From: Marinoscillum luteum
GTDB taxonomy: Bacteria > Bacteroidota > Bacteroidia > Cytophagales > Cyclobacteriaceae
Length of the DNA: 64,000 nucleotides
Direction of reading: 5' to 3'
Assembly: GCF_044005705.1 (NCBI RefSeq)
Contig: NZ_JBIPKE010000016.1
Span: 124,001-188,000, forward strand
The first letter of the stretch is position 1; each line of letters starts with the position of its first letter. A program made the position numbers and the translations under genes. The notes under the pieces are model-generated. The model did not search any database, was not told the origin of the DNA, and worked only from the letters and a program-made list of their open reading frames with translations. Of this stretch, positions 1 through 9,173 are shown one piece after another.

Positions 1-765
1 AAGATTGAAGCCAGTGTGTTGGGAAATGGGAATGCAACCACCAACGAGTACAACATTGATGCGTTTCTGGCCATTACGCTGCAAAATTCGCAGACTTTTA
101 TGGATTTGATGTCTGAAGATCTGCTGGACATCATAGAAAGACTGGGTCCTCCACTGGCCAACGATATTTCCCTCGAACTGCTTTACAAGCTCGCCAATTT
201 TACTTCTGACAGAGTGGCTAAGGCTTATGAAAAAGCCAGTTTGAAGGACTACAAACCTCTGTATACCTCTGCAGAAAACCTTGAAAAATCATTGGTCATT
301 TCAGGAGTGAAAATGAAATGGTCTCAGGCGCACAAGTCCTTTTATAATACTACCAAGTTGGCCATCTCCAATATTTACGACAATGACGTGAACGCCAAAC
401 TGGATGGGTTTATTGAGATCAAAAAGGATGATTCTAACAATGATGCGATGAACATTTTCATTCAGGCGGCACCCGGCACCTGGTATTTTATCAGCTACGC
501 TTCCAACAACCTGCTGATGTACTCTTCCAACAGTAAGTTTAATGATGAGGTGACGGCCAAGTCGAACTACGGAAAATCAAAACCCGGTGAGTTAGTGCTG
601 GTGCTGGGAGATGAGAATGAGACTCTTTCATTCATTAATGATTTCCGTGAGAAATATTTCGGTATCACCGATCCTTATGACCTGGTATCTCCAGACGAAG
701 TAAACCTGGACGATGAAACCTTTGATACCATAGAAGAGTCTGATGACGATGGTTTTGGCTTTTGA
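1..765 (+). CDS. Unknown protein, C-terminal part (5' end outside window)
   Basis: The reading frame is open from the first base of the window, so the gene begins upstream; about 254 residues are visible. I do not recognise the family. No transmembrane segment or catalytic motif is seen; the sequence is mixed alpha/beta, with a region around residues 145-175 rich in aromatic and Ala/Ser residues, and it ends in a very acidic tail (EESDDDGFGF). It looks soluble. Its last codons overlap a good Bacteroidota promoter for the next gene, so the two are probably transcribed separately. The coding assignment is firm because the frame is long, has no rival in other frames and ends at a natural gene boundary. 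Confidence 0.8.
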   Translation, partial: KIEASVLGNGNATTNEYNIDAFLAITLQNSQTFMDLMSEDLLDIIERLGPPLANDISLELLYKLANFTSDRVAKAYEKASLKDYKPLYTSAENLEKSLVISGVKMKWSQAHKSFYNTTKLAISNIYDNDVNAKLDGFIEIKKDDSNNDAMNIFIQAAPGTWYFISYASNNLLMYSSNSKFNDEVTAKSNYGKSKPGELVLVLGDENETLSFINDFREKYFGITDPYDLVSPDEVNLDDETFDTIEESDDDGFGF

Positions 766-782
766 TACAAGGCCTATATTTG
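755..782 (+). promoter_or_regulatory. Bacteroidota-type promoter for the dipeptidase operon
   Basis: A -33 TTG at 755-757 is followed after 17 nt by TATATTTG at 775-782, a perfect match to the TAnnTTTG -7 element. It overlaps the 3' end of the upstream gene and lies 33 nt before the next ATG. It would drive the dipeptidase, dsbD and M23 genes. Confidence 0.55.
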
Positions 783-815
783 CAGCTCGAATAATCAACA
801 AAATAGATAACCCTA

Positions 816-2183
816 ATGGACGCAATCCAACATTTTCAATCCAATAAAGAAAGATACCTAGAAGAACTGCTCGACCTCCTCAGGATCCCCTCTGTGAGTG
901 CAGATTCCAAGTTTAAGGGCGATGTACGAAAGGCCGCAGAATTTATCAAAACAAAATTTGAAGAAGCTGGCGCAGATACAGTGGAGCTGGTGGAAACCCC
1001 GGGCCACCCCATTGTGTACGCCGAAAAGATCATTGATCCAAAGCTGCCTACGGTGTTGGTGTATGGCCACTACGACGTGCAGCCCGCAGACCCCTATGAG
1101 CTTTGGGATTCACCGCCTTTTGAGCCGGTGATCAAAAATGAGCGCATTTATGCACGTGGCGCTTGTGATGACAAAGGCCAGATGTACATGCATGTGAAGG
1201 CCTTTGAATCTTTGGTGAAGTCCGGATCCTTGCCCTGCAATGCCAAGTTTATGATAGAAGGAGAGGAGGAAGTGGGCTCGTCGCATCTGGAGACTTTCGT
1301 CAAAGAGAATAAAAAGAAGCTGGCTGCAGATGTGATTTTGATTTCAGATACCTCTATTATTAGCAATGAAACTCCGTCCATTACCGTAGGCCTGCGTGGC
1401 CTTAGCTATCTGGAAGTGGAAGTGACAGGCCCCAACAGAGATTTGCACTCGGGTGTATATGGTGGAGCAGTCGCCAACCCAATCAATGTCCTGTGTGATA
1501 TGATCGCCAGCTTGCAGGATAAGGAGGGACACATCACCATTCCTGGTTTTTATGATAAGGTGGAGGACCTGAGTACCGAACAAAGATCCGAAATGGCCAA
1601 AGCGCCCTTCGACCTGGAGGCCTATAAGAAAGACCTGAAGATCAATGATGTGAAAGGAGAAAAGGGCTATTCTACCATAGAAAGAACCGGAATCAGACCT
1701 ACTTTGGATGTGAACGGCATTTGGGGAGGATACATTGGTGAAGGCGCAAAGACTGTATTGCCATCCAAGGCCAATGCCAAGATTTCTATGAGGCTGGTAC
1801 CGCATCAGGACAGTGATGAGATCACCGAAATTTTCACCAAACATTTTGAATCAATAGCTCCAAAATCCGTGAAGGTGAAAGTGACACCACACCACGGTGG
1901 AGAACCAGCCGTCATTTCTACTACCTCTCCAGCTTATCAGGCGGCCAGCAGGGCCTTTGAGGAGGCATGGGGTAAAAAGCCAATCCCAACGCGGGAAGGC
2001 GGAAGCATCCCGATTGTGGCGTTATTTCAAAAAGAACTGGCACTCGATCCTATATTAATGGGTTTTGGACTGGATTCGGATGCCATCCATTCACCCAACG
2101 AAAGCTATGGCCTGTTCAATTTTTACAAGGGCATAGAAACGATTTCGCATTTTTATCGGTTTTTCAGTGAACTAGAAAAATAG
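816..2183 (+). CDS. M20-family metallodipeptidase
   Basis: A 455-residue dinuclear-zinc peptidase of the M20 family that should cleave dipeptides in the cytoplasm. The metal-binding motif GHYDVQP includes His85 and Asp87; ACDDKG supplies the bridging Asp and EGEEEVGS the catalytic Glu and a metal Glu. DLHSGVYGG near the lid domain and DAIHSPNE near the C-terminus complete the set. Length is normal for bacterial CNDP-like M20 dipeptidases, and there is no signal peptide. The ATG start is supported by the promoter just upstream. The next gene, dsbD, starts 34 nt after the stop and may be co-transcribed. Exact substrate cannot be told from sequence. Confidence 0.93.
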   Translation: MDAIQHFQSNKERYLEELLDLLRIPSVSADSKFKGDVRKAAEFIKTKFEEAGADTVELVETPGHPIVYAEKIIDPKLPTVLVYGHYDVQPADPYELWDSPPFEPVIKNERIYARGACDDKGQMYMHVKAFESLVKSGSLPCNAKFMIEGEEEVGSSHLETFVKENKKKLAADVILISDTSIISNETPSITVGLRGLSYLEVEVTGPNRDLHSGVYGGAVANPINVLCDMIASLQDKEGHITIPGFYDKVEDLSTEQRSEMAKAPFDLEAYKKDLKINDVKGEKGYSTIERTGIRPTLDVNGIWGGYIGEGAKTVLPSKANAKISMRLVPHQDSDEITEIFTKHFESIAPKSVKVKVTPHHGGEPAVISTTSPAYQAASRAFEEAWGKKPIPTREGGSIPIVALFQKELALDPILMGFGLDSDAIHSPNESYGLFNFYKGIETISHFYRFFSELEK

Positions 2184-2217
2184 GACAGGCCCAAGCGGTT
2201 TGTAAAATGACTACTCA

Positions 2218-4170
2218 ATGAGGAAAATATTGTTTTTGACAGCTGTGCTCTGGGGGAGTTTTTCTCAGGCACAGGTGCTCCACCCAGCTACCTGGAAGGT
2301 CTCAGTTTCACCATCAACACCCAATGCAGGAGAGGAGGTGATCATTTCTTTCGATGTGAAAATTGATGAAAAATGGTACCTCTATTCTAATGATTTCGAC
2401 CCTGATCTGGGGCCGATGTTGGCGGAGTTTGTTTTTGAACCTCATGTCGGCTATGAGTTGGTGGGGGAAACACTCCCTATCAATCCGAAGCGTAAATATG
2501 ACTCTCTTTGGGAGGGAGAAGTGAGCATCTTTTATGAAAAAGCGCGCTTTAGGCAAAAGGTCAAAATCCTTGATCCCGATTATGTGATCAAGGGTAGCTA
2601 TGAGTATCAGGTGTGTACCGATGCTACTGGCAAATGTATTCCCGGCGATGGTGAGTTTGAATTCCGAGGAAGGAAAGCGGGGACAGCAGGAGCAAAAGAA
2701 TCTACGGGGTTGCTCCAGAAGCGTGACTCCACGGATCCCTATTCGCTGCTTTCGTTTATGCTGGTGGCCTTTTTGGCCGGGTTGGCGGCCTTGCTCACAC
2801 CTTGCGTCTTTCCCATGATTCCCATGACGGTCACCTACTTCACCGGCAAGGACAATCACAAAAAGGGGCGTCTGATCAATAGTTTCTTTTATGGATTCTG
2901 CATCATATTGATTTACTCCCTCATTGGGGCGGTTTTATCTCCTTTTATGGGGCCCGAGACTGCCAACGACCTGGCCACAGGCTGGCTACCCAATGTGTTG
3001 TTTTTTATCGTGTTTGTGGTTTTTGCGCTTTCCTTTTTTGGTTTGTTCGAAATCACCCTGCCGCATCGGTGGGTGAATAACGTGGATCAGCTGGGAGACA
3101 AAGGAGGGTTAATAGGCATATTCTTTATGGCACTCACACTCGTTTTGGTTTCCTTCTCCTGTACAGGTCCTATTGTCGGGAGCATTTTGGTGGAGTCTGC
3201 AGGAGGCCTTTCGCTCAAGCCAATACTTGGGATGTTTGCCTTTTCCGCAGCCTTTGCGATTCCTTTTTCACTATTTGCCCTTTTCCCCAATTGGCTGAAG
3301 TCGCTCCCCAAGTCGGGTGGCTGGCTGAATTCCGTTAAGGTGGTGCTGGGATTTCTGGAGCTGGCATTGGCCTTTAAGTTTTTGAGCATTGCCGACCAGG
3401 CGTACCACTGGGGGATTTTGGACAGAGAGATCTACCTGGCCATCTGGATTGTCATCTTCACGATGCTGGCGTTTTATCTGTTAGGAAAAATAAAGCTCCC
3501 AGGAGACAGTGAGTTAAAGACCGTATCAGTGTCCAGACTCATGCTGAGCATGGCCACTTTTGCGTTTGTGGCCTATCTTATCCCGGGCATGTTTGGCGCA
3601 CCCCTGAAAGCGCTTGCAGGTTATCTGCCTCCGGTGTCCACGCACGATTTTGACCTGGTTAGCGAGATCAGGGATTCTGGTTTGCCACTGGATACCCCAA
3701 AGGGTTGCGAGGAACCACTATATGCTGATTTTCTTCATTGGCCTCATGGTCTCAGAGGATATTTTGATTACGATCAGGCGCTAGCCTGTGCGCAGAAAGT
3801 GAATAAGCCCGTATTCGTAGATTTCACTGGTCATGGGTGCGTGAACTGCCGTGAAATGGAGGCAAGGGTGTGGTCAGAACCGGCGGTGCTGAATCGACTC
3901 AGAGAGGATTTTGTCTTGTTGGCCCTTTATGTAGATGACAAGACAGAGCTTTCAGAAGACCAGTGGTATACGTCTGAGTATGATGGCAAGGTCAAGAAAA
4001 CCATTGGTAAGCAGAATGCGGATTTTCAGATCACCAGGTATGGCAACAATGCCCAGCCCTATTATCTCATTCTTTCGCCTGACGGGACGATTCTTACGGA
4101 ACCCAAGGCTTATGATTTAAATGTTGATAACTTTGTAGCGTTTTTGGAGCAGGGAAAGACTGCAATGTGA
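2218..4170 (+). CDS. dsbD: Thiol:disulfide interchange protein DsbD
   Basis: A 650-residue inner-membrane electron conduit that passes reducing power from cytoplasmic thioredoxin to periplasmic thiol proteins. Domains in order: signal peptide (about 1-19); periplasmic immunoglobulin-like nDsbD with redox pair Cys133/Cys140; a CcdA-like membrane core of about 8 helices (about 175-465) with Cys196 in TPCVFP and Cys315 in SCTGP; and a thioredoxin-like C-terminal domain with CVNC (Cys541/Cys544). All six redox cysteines are present, so the full relay should work. It lies between a dipeptidase gene (34 nt upstream) and an M23 peptidase gene (20 nt downstream). Length is slightly over the Escherichia coli protein, usual for Bacteroidota. 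Confidence 0.95.
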   Translation: MRKILFLTAVLWGSFSQAQVLHPATWKVSVSPSTPNAGEEVIISFDVKIDEKWYLYSNDFDPDLGPMLAEFVFEPHVGYELVGETLPINPKRKYDSLWEGEVSIFYEKARFRQKVKILDPDYVIKGSYEYQVCTDATGKCIPGDGEFEFRGRKAGTAGAKESTGLLQKRDSTDPYSLLSFMLVAFLAGLAALLTPCVFPMIPMTVTYFTGKDNHKKGRLINSFFYGFCIILIYSLIGAVLSPFMGPETANDLATGWLPNVLFFIVFVVFALSFFGLFEITLPHRWVNNVDQLGDKGGLIGIFFMALTLVLVSFSCTGPIVGSILVESAGGLSLKPILGMFAFSAAFAIPFSLFALFPNWLKSLPKSGGWLNSVKVVLGFLELALAFKFLSIADQAYHWGILDREIYLAIWIVIFTMLAFYLLGKIKLPGDSELKTVSVSRLMLSMATFAFVAYLIPGMFGAPLKALAGYLPPVSTHDFDLVSEIRDSGLPLDTPKGCEEPLYADFLHWPHGLRGYFDYDQALACAQKVNKPVFVDFTGHGCVNCREMEARVWSEPAVLNRLREDFVLLALYVDDKTELSEDQWYTSEYDGKVKKTIGKQNADFQITRYGNNAQPYYLILSPDGTILTEPKAYDLNVDNFVAFLEQGKTAM

Positions 4171-4190
4171 AACTGAGCGTTTGAGCGGAT

Positions 4191-5489
4191 ATGTCGAAGA
4201 AAATTGTATTTGGAATTGGTGTGGTGTTGGCCGTCATGTTGGTTTACTTCTACGGAAGTACAAATGAAGGCCTTGAGATTGAAACTATTTCCATAGAGGA
4301 GCCCGATTCTTTATTTCAGGAAATCCTTCCAGAGCCAACCCTCTTATACGGGATCGCCATTGACTCTTTTGATGTGTTTGAAGGCAAAGTAAAATGGAGC
4401 CAGAACATCTCTGAAATTCTTTCCAACTTTAATATATCCAGGGAAGATATCTACGCCCTGGCAAATGCCTCAAAGGGAGTTTTTGATGTGCGAAAGCTCA
4501 AAGCCGGATATCCATTTACCATTATTCATGAGCGGGATGAGCTGAAAACAGCACGTCAGTTCATCTTTGAGCCGGATCCTACTCAGTACGTCATTTTTAA
4601 TCTTTCAGACTCCATTTATGTGCAGAGTGTAGCCAAGCCCGTGGTTCGCGAGGAGCGTGTACTCACGGCAAAAATCGAATCGAGTGTGTATGAAGCCGTG
4701 TTGGCTGAAGGTGCTTCTCCTCTTTTGGTGAATAAACTGGTAGATATTTTTGCCTGGCAGGTGGACTTTTTCCGAATCCAGAAAGGAGATGAGTTCAGGG
4801 TCATTTATGACCAGAGAAGTGTAGATGGAGAAGTGGTGAGCGTTGATAGAATATTGGGAGCCTACTTTAAGCATTTTGATAAAGAGTACTTTGCTGTATA
4901 CTATAATCAGGAAGGACAGGAGGACTATTTTGATGAAGACGGTAACAGCCTCAGAAAGACTTTTCTAAGAGCGCCACTCAATTACTCCAGGATCAGCTCA
5001 CGATACAGCCCACGCAGGTACCACCCTGTGCAGAAGCGCTACAAGGCACACCTGGGAACAGATTATGCTGCACCTGTGGGGACAGAAATTCGAAGTGTTG
5101 GAGATGGGGTGATTTTGGAGGCGAAGTACGGTCAGTACAACGGAAACTATGTCAAAGTGAAGCATAACAGTAACTATACTACACAGTACCTGCACATGTC
5201 CAAAATAGCCAAAGGGATACGGCCGGGAGTGACGGTAAAACAGGGTCAGACTATCGGCTATGTTGGTAGCACAGGGCTCGCCAATGGGCCTCACTTGTGT
5301 TTCAGGTTCTGGAAAAATGGGGTTCAGGTAGATGCCTTGAAAGTAGATTTACCTCCCTCAGAGCCTATTGACCCTAAAAAATTGAAGGACTTCCTGCACG
5401 TAAAAAATGTGATGATCAACAAATTAATGAAGATCAAGGAAGACTCTGCAAAGCCAATGCTTGCTCAGATACCGCTTTCTCAGAAGTGA
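4191..5489 (+). CDS. M23-family envelope endopeptidase (LytM type)
   Basis: 432 residues with one N-terminal membrane anchor (about 4-23), a periplasmic middle region, and an M23 (LytM) domain at about 270-385. Such enzymes cut peptidoglycan cross-links or act as divisome cofactors. The first zinc motif HLGTD (His287, Asp291) and the YLHMSK histidine are present. In the final motif the usual HLH is HLC: His368 remains, but the second zinc ligand is Cys370, followed by FRFWKNG. From memory, this Cys form is common in Bacteroidota homologs, so it may be a working Cys-ligated variant. It starts 20 nt after dsbD, in a likely operon. Confidence 0.9.
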   Translation: MSKKIVFGIGVVLAVMLVYFYGSTNEGLEIETISIEEPDSLFQEILPEPTLLYGIAIDSFDVFEGKVKWSQNISEILSNFNISREDIYALANASKGVFDVRKLKAGYPFTIIHERDELKTARQFIFEPDPTQYVIFNLSDSIYVQSVAKPVVREERVLTAKIESSVYEAVLAEGASPLLVNKLVDIFAWQVDFFRIQKGDEFRVIYDQRSVDGEVVSVDRILGAYFKHFDKEYFAVYYNQEGQEDYFDEDGNSLRKTFLRAPLNYSRISSRYSPRRYHPVQKRYKAHLGTDYAAPVGTEIRSVGDGVILEAKYGQYNGNYVKVKHNSNYTTQYLHMSKIAKGIRPGVTVKQGQTIGYVGSTGLANGPHLCFRFWKNGVQVDALKVDLPPSEPIDPKKLKDFLHVKNVMINKLMKIKEDSAKPMLAQIPLSQK

Positions 5490-5534
5490 GCAATACAGGT
5501 ACAGGATTTTAATATTTAGATTTATTTCCGTTAA

Positions 5535-5551
5535 TTTGGTTCAAAACCAAA
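5535..5551. promoter_or_regulatory. Inverted repeat just upstream of the OmpA gene pair
   Basis: Perfect 7-bp inverted repeat TTTGGTT / AACCAAA with a 3-nt spacer, ending 9 nt before the ATG of the first OmpA gene. It could be a protein-binding site or a small 5'-UTR hairpin; the role is inferred only from its position. Confidence 0.3.
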
Positions 5552-5560
5552 CCTAAAATC

Positions 5561-6250
5561 ATGTACAGAACTTTACTGAGTCTGATTTTGATCTCCGCCG
5601 CACTCATATCCCAAGGTCAGGCCATTGATAAATATGTAAGGTTTAATGGGAAAGTACTCAGCCAAAAGGATTCCTCAGGCATCTCAGCGTCCATTTATTA
5701 TGAAAAGCTGCCGTACTATGATGATATGGGTACAGCTAAGAGTGGGCCCCAGGGCAACTATGAATTCTATTTGATCAATGGAGACAAGTACAATTTTCGA
5801 ATTACGCTCAATGGGTACTTAGAACTTACCCGTGAATTATCAATCAGCAATGCCAATGGCGACGGGTCTATGAATTATGACTTTTACCTGGAGCCAGAAG
5901 AAGAGCCTGAGCTGATCACCCTGAATAACCTGATCTTTGCCAGGGGGAGTGACGTGATCACCGAGAGTTCTTTTGAAGAACTGGACAACCTGGTAGAGTA
6001 CCTCGATAGTAGACCTTCCCTCATTATCCAGCTGGAAGGGCATACCGATTTTGCAGGAAACCCAGAGGCCAATATGTCACTCTCGGAAGCCAGGGTTGTG
6101 GCTGTAAAAGAATACCTTGTGAGCAAGGGTGTAAAAAAGAACAGGGTTTTAACCAAAGCCTTTGGTGGTAGCCAACCACTTTATACTGAAAGGACCGATG
6201 AAGCGAAGACCAAGAATCGCCGGGTAGAAGTTCGTGTCATCAGTAGATAA
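5561..6250 (+). CDS. OmpA-family protein with carboxypeptidase-regulatory-like domain
   Basis: 229 residues: signal peptide (about 1-21), a small beta-sandwich resembling a carboxypeptidase regulatory domain (about 25-115), and a C-terminal OmpA peptidoglycan-binding domain (about 125-228). The OmpA signature is visible as GHTDFAGNPEANMSLSEAR and, near the end, KTKNRRVEV. There is no lipobox cysteine and no beta barrel, so it is probably a soluble periplasmic protein that links peptidoglycan to an outer-membrane partner. The following, larger OmpA gene starts 11 nt later and surely shares its transcript; the two may bind each other or form parts of one envelope assembly. Confidence 0.9.
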   Translation: MYRTLLSLILISAALISQGQAIDKYVRFNGKVLSQKDSSGISASIYYEKLPYYDDMGTAKSGPQGNYEFYLINGDKYNFRITLNGYLELTRELSISNANGDGSMNYDFYLEPEEEPELITLNNLIFARGSDVITESSFEELDNLVEYLDSRPSLIIQLEGHTDFAGNPEANMSLSEARVVAVKEYLVSKGVKKNRVLTKAFGGSQPLYTERTDEAKTKNRRVEVRVISR

Positions 6251-6261
6251 TACCAAGCCTT

Positions 6262-8322
6262 ATGAAAAAATCAGTCGCCGTTTACCTTTTTGCCTATTTT
6301 GTTACACTTTCAACCTTCGCGCAGGAAACTGTGGTTTGGGGATCGCAAGTGGTGGATGTCTCAAGTGAGTATTCGCCATTGGAATATTCTGCTATTCAGG
6401 CGCTACACAAGCCGAATGTGATGCCCTCTGGTGGGGACAACCCCAATGCCTGGAGACCAAAGTCTGAGAATGGGGAAGAGTTCATCATGGTTTCATTCGA
6501 CAAGCCCATCAGAGCCAAGCAGGTGGCCATTGCTGAATCAGAAAATCCGGGTGCAGTGACGAGGGTCTACGCATATGACAATGAATATAATGAGTACACG
6601 CTGTTTGAACTTACTCCCCGTGCTATTCCTATAGACAGCCGATTGCTGAACCTTTTCTTTGACGATACCCCCTATGAAATCTATGCCATCAAGGTATTTA
6701 TAGATGGAGAAGCGGTACCAGGCTACAATGCCATCGATGCGATAGGTATCTCAGCGTCCAATTTGCCGATTTCGGTACTTATTAATTTGGTTCCGGGTAT
6801 GGCCCAGAATAAAGAGGCAGATAAACTCTCGACAAACGTAAATAGTCCGTACATCGAGCATAGTCCTATCATCTCCCCAGATGGAAAACACCTTTATTTT
6901 AGTAGAAGGTACCACCCCGACAATGTAGGAGGTGTGGATGATGTGGAGGATATCTGGGTTTCTGATCTTGACCCGAAAACGGGTGAATGGTTACCTGCCA
7001 AGAATATTGGGCCACCACTGAATACGGAAGGTCCAAATTTTATTTCTTCTATTACCATGGTGGATGGAGAAGAGGTACTGGTGCTGGGCAACCGATACGG
7101 AAAAAAGGGCCGGATGTACACTGGAGTGTCCGTGTCCAGGCGAAAGGGAGACAAATTCGACGACCCTGTAGCAGTGGAGGTCACCAATGATTACAACTAT
7201 TCGCCAAAGGTGGACTATTTTCTCTCTGCTTCGGGTAAGGCGATGGTCATAGCCGCAGAAAGAGATGATTCTTATGGTGGACGCGATCTATACGTTTCTT
7301 TCGATCAGGGCGGCACCTGGTCGGAACCCAAGAACCTTGGAGATGAGATCAATACAGCAGCGGATGATTTCTCACCATTTTTGGGTATCGATGAGAAGAC
7401 ACTCTATTATTCTACTTCAGGGCTGAGCGGTTATGGAGGGTCTGATATTTATGTAACCATTCGATTGGATAAGACCTGGGAACGCTGGTCTGACCCGGAA
7501 AACCTGGGATCCAGCGTCAACTCAAAGGGCGATGATCAGTATTTTAGTATTCCTTCTTCTGGAAAGCACATCTATTTCTCAAGAGGAACCATAGATGATG
7601 ACACGGATATCTTCAGGTTTAAGGCCGATGATATTTTTTTGGATAAAGGCAGTCCTCTTATGGAAACCGTGGGACACCTCACCACAGACAAGCCAGATGC
7701 TTATTTTGCCACCATCAAAGGACGCGTGATGGAGCAAGGCACGAACATGCTGATGCCGGGCGTGCACATGGTGTTGGAGCGCTTACCTGATGGTGTTGAT
7801 ATTGGTCAGGTAAGGTCTGATGAAAATGGAATTTTTGAGATGACTGTGCGTGGTGGAGCCCGCTATGGCCTGTTGGCCAAACATCCGGGTTATATCTCTA
7901 CTAATGAAAACTTTGATTTGAATAAACTGGCCTCCAATGACTCCATCGTGGTGGATATCTATCTGTCGCAGATTAAAAAGGGAGCGAGCATCGTGCTTAA
8001 GAACATTTTCTTCGACTTTGACCAGGCTGTACTTAAAACTTCATCTTATCCTGAGCTAAGCAGATTGCTGGAATACATGCAGAGCGGTGAGATCAAGAAG
8101 GTGGAGGTATCTGGGCATACTGACTCCAGAGGAGACGCAGACTATAACCAGAGATTGTCACAACGAAGGGCGCAGGCGGTTACTAACTACCTCAGACAAA
8201 ATGGGATCACGGCTGATCGAATCGTGACAATGGGATATGGTGAAGCACAACCTATAGATACTAATGACACGAGCGCGGGGAGGCAAAAGAACAGAAGGGT
8301 GGAATTTAAGATTGCAGAATAA
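6262..8322 (+). CDS. OmpA-family protein with PD40 propeller repeats (PorE-like layout)
   Basis: 686 residues: signal peptide ending FAQ (about 1-20), an N-terminal discoidin-like beta domain (about 25-170), at least four WD40-like PD40 repeats (about 195-470, for example SPDGKHLYFSRR and SSGKHIYFSRG), a carboxypeptidase-regulatory-like domain (about 485-570), and a C-terminal OmpA domain (about 575-686; GHTDSRGDADYNQRLSQRRA). The PD40/CRD/OmpA order is that of PorE-type proteins, which anchor type IX secretion parts to peptidoglycan, but here there is no lipobox or TPR and the N-terminal domain differs. A general envelope-anchoring role is safe; a T9SS role is inference. Confidence 0.88.
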   Translation: MKKSVAVYLFAYFVTLSTFAQETVVWGSQVVDVSSEYSPLEYSAIQALHKPNVMPSGGDNPNAWRPKSENGEEFIMVSFDKPIRAKQVAIAESENPGAVTRVYAYDNEYNEYTLFELTPRAIPIDSRLLNLFFDDTPYEIYAIKVFIDGEAVPGYNAIDAIGISASNLPISVLINLVPGMAQNKEADKLSTNVNSPYIEHSPIISPDGKHLYFSRRYHPDNVGGVDDVEDIWVSDLDPKTGEWLPAKNIGPPLNTEGPNFISSITMVDGEEVLVLGNRYGKKGRMYTGVSVSRRKGDKFDDPVAVEVTNDYNYSPKVDYFLSASGKAMVIAAERDDSYGGRDLYVSFDQGGTWSEPKNLGDEINTAADDFSPFLGIDEKTLYYSTSGLSGYGGSDIYVTIRLDKTWERWSDPENLGSSVNSKGDDQYFSIPSSGKHIYFSRGTIDDDTDIFRFKADDIFLDKGSPLMETVGHLTTDKPDAYFATIKGRVMEQGTNMLMPGVHMVLERLPDGVDIGQVRSDENGIFEMTVRGGARYGLLAKHPGYISTNENFDLNKLASNDSIVVDIYLSQIKKGASIVLKNIFFDFDQAVLKTSSYPELSRLLEYMQSGEIKKVEVSGHTDSRGDADYNQRLSQRRAQAVTNYLRQNGITADRIVTMGYGEAQPIDTNDTSAGRQKNRRVEFKIAE

Positions 8323-8324
8323 GC

Positions 8325-9104
8325 CTAACGATTAGCAAAGACTTTTTGAATCTCCTTTATCCTTTGACTTGGGTAGAGGAGATTTGCTTTATTCAACAGG
8401 CTGGAAGCCAACTCAACCTCACCCTGATTGAATGCATTGATGGCCAGGTTGAAATATTGTAGGCCGGCAAGTTCATTCAAGGTAATTCTGTTATTGATAT
8501 GGCTGGAATACTGATGGCCATTGCTTCCCACCGGCACGTTTGAGTTTTGTGGAGACACCTCTCCGGTAAGGTACTGGTTGATGTGTTCGGATATTTCGTC
8601 AGAGCGTTTGACAAAACCATAGTAAGGGTCGGTGGATTCCAATAGCACACTGTCCCCATTGACACTCGCAACCAGAAAAACGTGGAAGTCAAACTCATAA
8701 ATGGAGTAGTCTACACCCAGTTCAGATAAAATAATGGCGTAAAGAGCGGTTCCAGTCAGACAATCGTATTTTCCATCCTGGAGCAGGTCACTCAAAGTCA
8801 CATAGTTTTCGTACCAGTCTAAACTTTTTCGGTGTGTGTAGTAGAAGGCCTTTTCTATCAGGGCGATACTTTTGTCACCCCGATGTTTATTCTTCAGCTT
8901 GAGTACCAGCTGCTCTATTTCATCCCTATAAGCGCTATATTTATTGTGATCAACCTGATCGTCGGAGGCAAGCAGAATCTGGATGGGATCACCTGAGGCG
9001 AATGCTTGTTCTTCAAAAGAGGAATGAAATAGCGGCGCTTCCTGAGCATGGGTCGTGCCCGAAGCCAGAAATGAGATGAACAATATGCCGATAAAACTTT
9101 TCAT
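8325..9104 (-). CDS. Exported transglutaminase-like protein
   Basis: 259 residues with a signal peptide (about 1-21, cleavage after HAQ). The core resembles the transglutaminase/papain-like fold: Cys115 in YDCLTGTALYAIIL at the start of a helix, His141 in FDFHVFL and Asp159 in ESTDP give a full Cys-His-Asp triad in the expected order. It should act in the periplasm or at the surface as a peptidase or acyltransferase; the substrate is unknown. The C-terminal 70 residues look helical and TPR-like (ALNAFNQGEVELASSLLNKA type). Its stop lies 2 nt from that of the convergent OmpA gene. It is transcribed divergently from the aldehyde dehydrogenase gene. Confidence 0.75.
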   Translation of the reverse strand: MKSFIGILFISFLASGTTHAQEAPLFHSSFEEQAFASGDPIQILLASDDQVDHNKYSAYRDEIEQLVLKLKNKHRGDKSIALIEKAFYYTHRKSLDWYENYVTLSDLLQDGKYDCLTGTALYAIILSELGVDYSIYEFDFHVFLVASVNGDSVLLESTDPYYGFVKRSDEISEHINQYLTGEVSPQNSNVPVGSNGHQYSSHINNRITLNELAGLQYFNLAINAFNQGEVELASSLLNKANLLYPSQRIKEIQKVFANR

Positions 9105-9173
9105 TCGTAACCTTATGATGTCGCACCTGTGGTTGGAGTTGTTAGCCTGGGTTTACTTTAATGTTACGTGAAA

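Noticed and set aside
1344..1844. 166-codon open frame on the - strand
   Set aside because: Antisense to the M20 dipeptidase; no domain and composition typical of a shadow frame.
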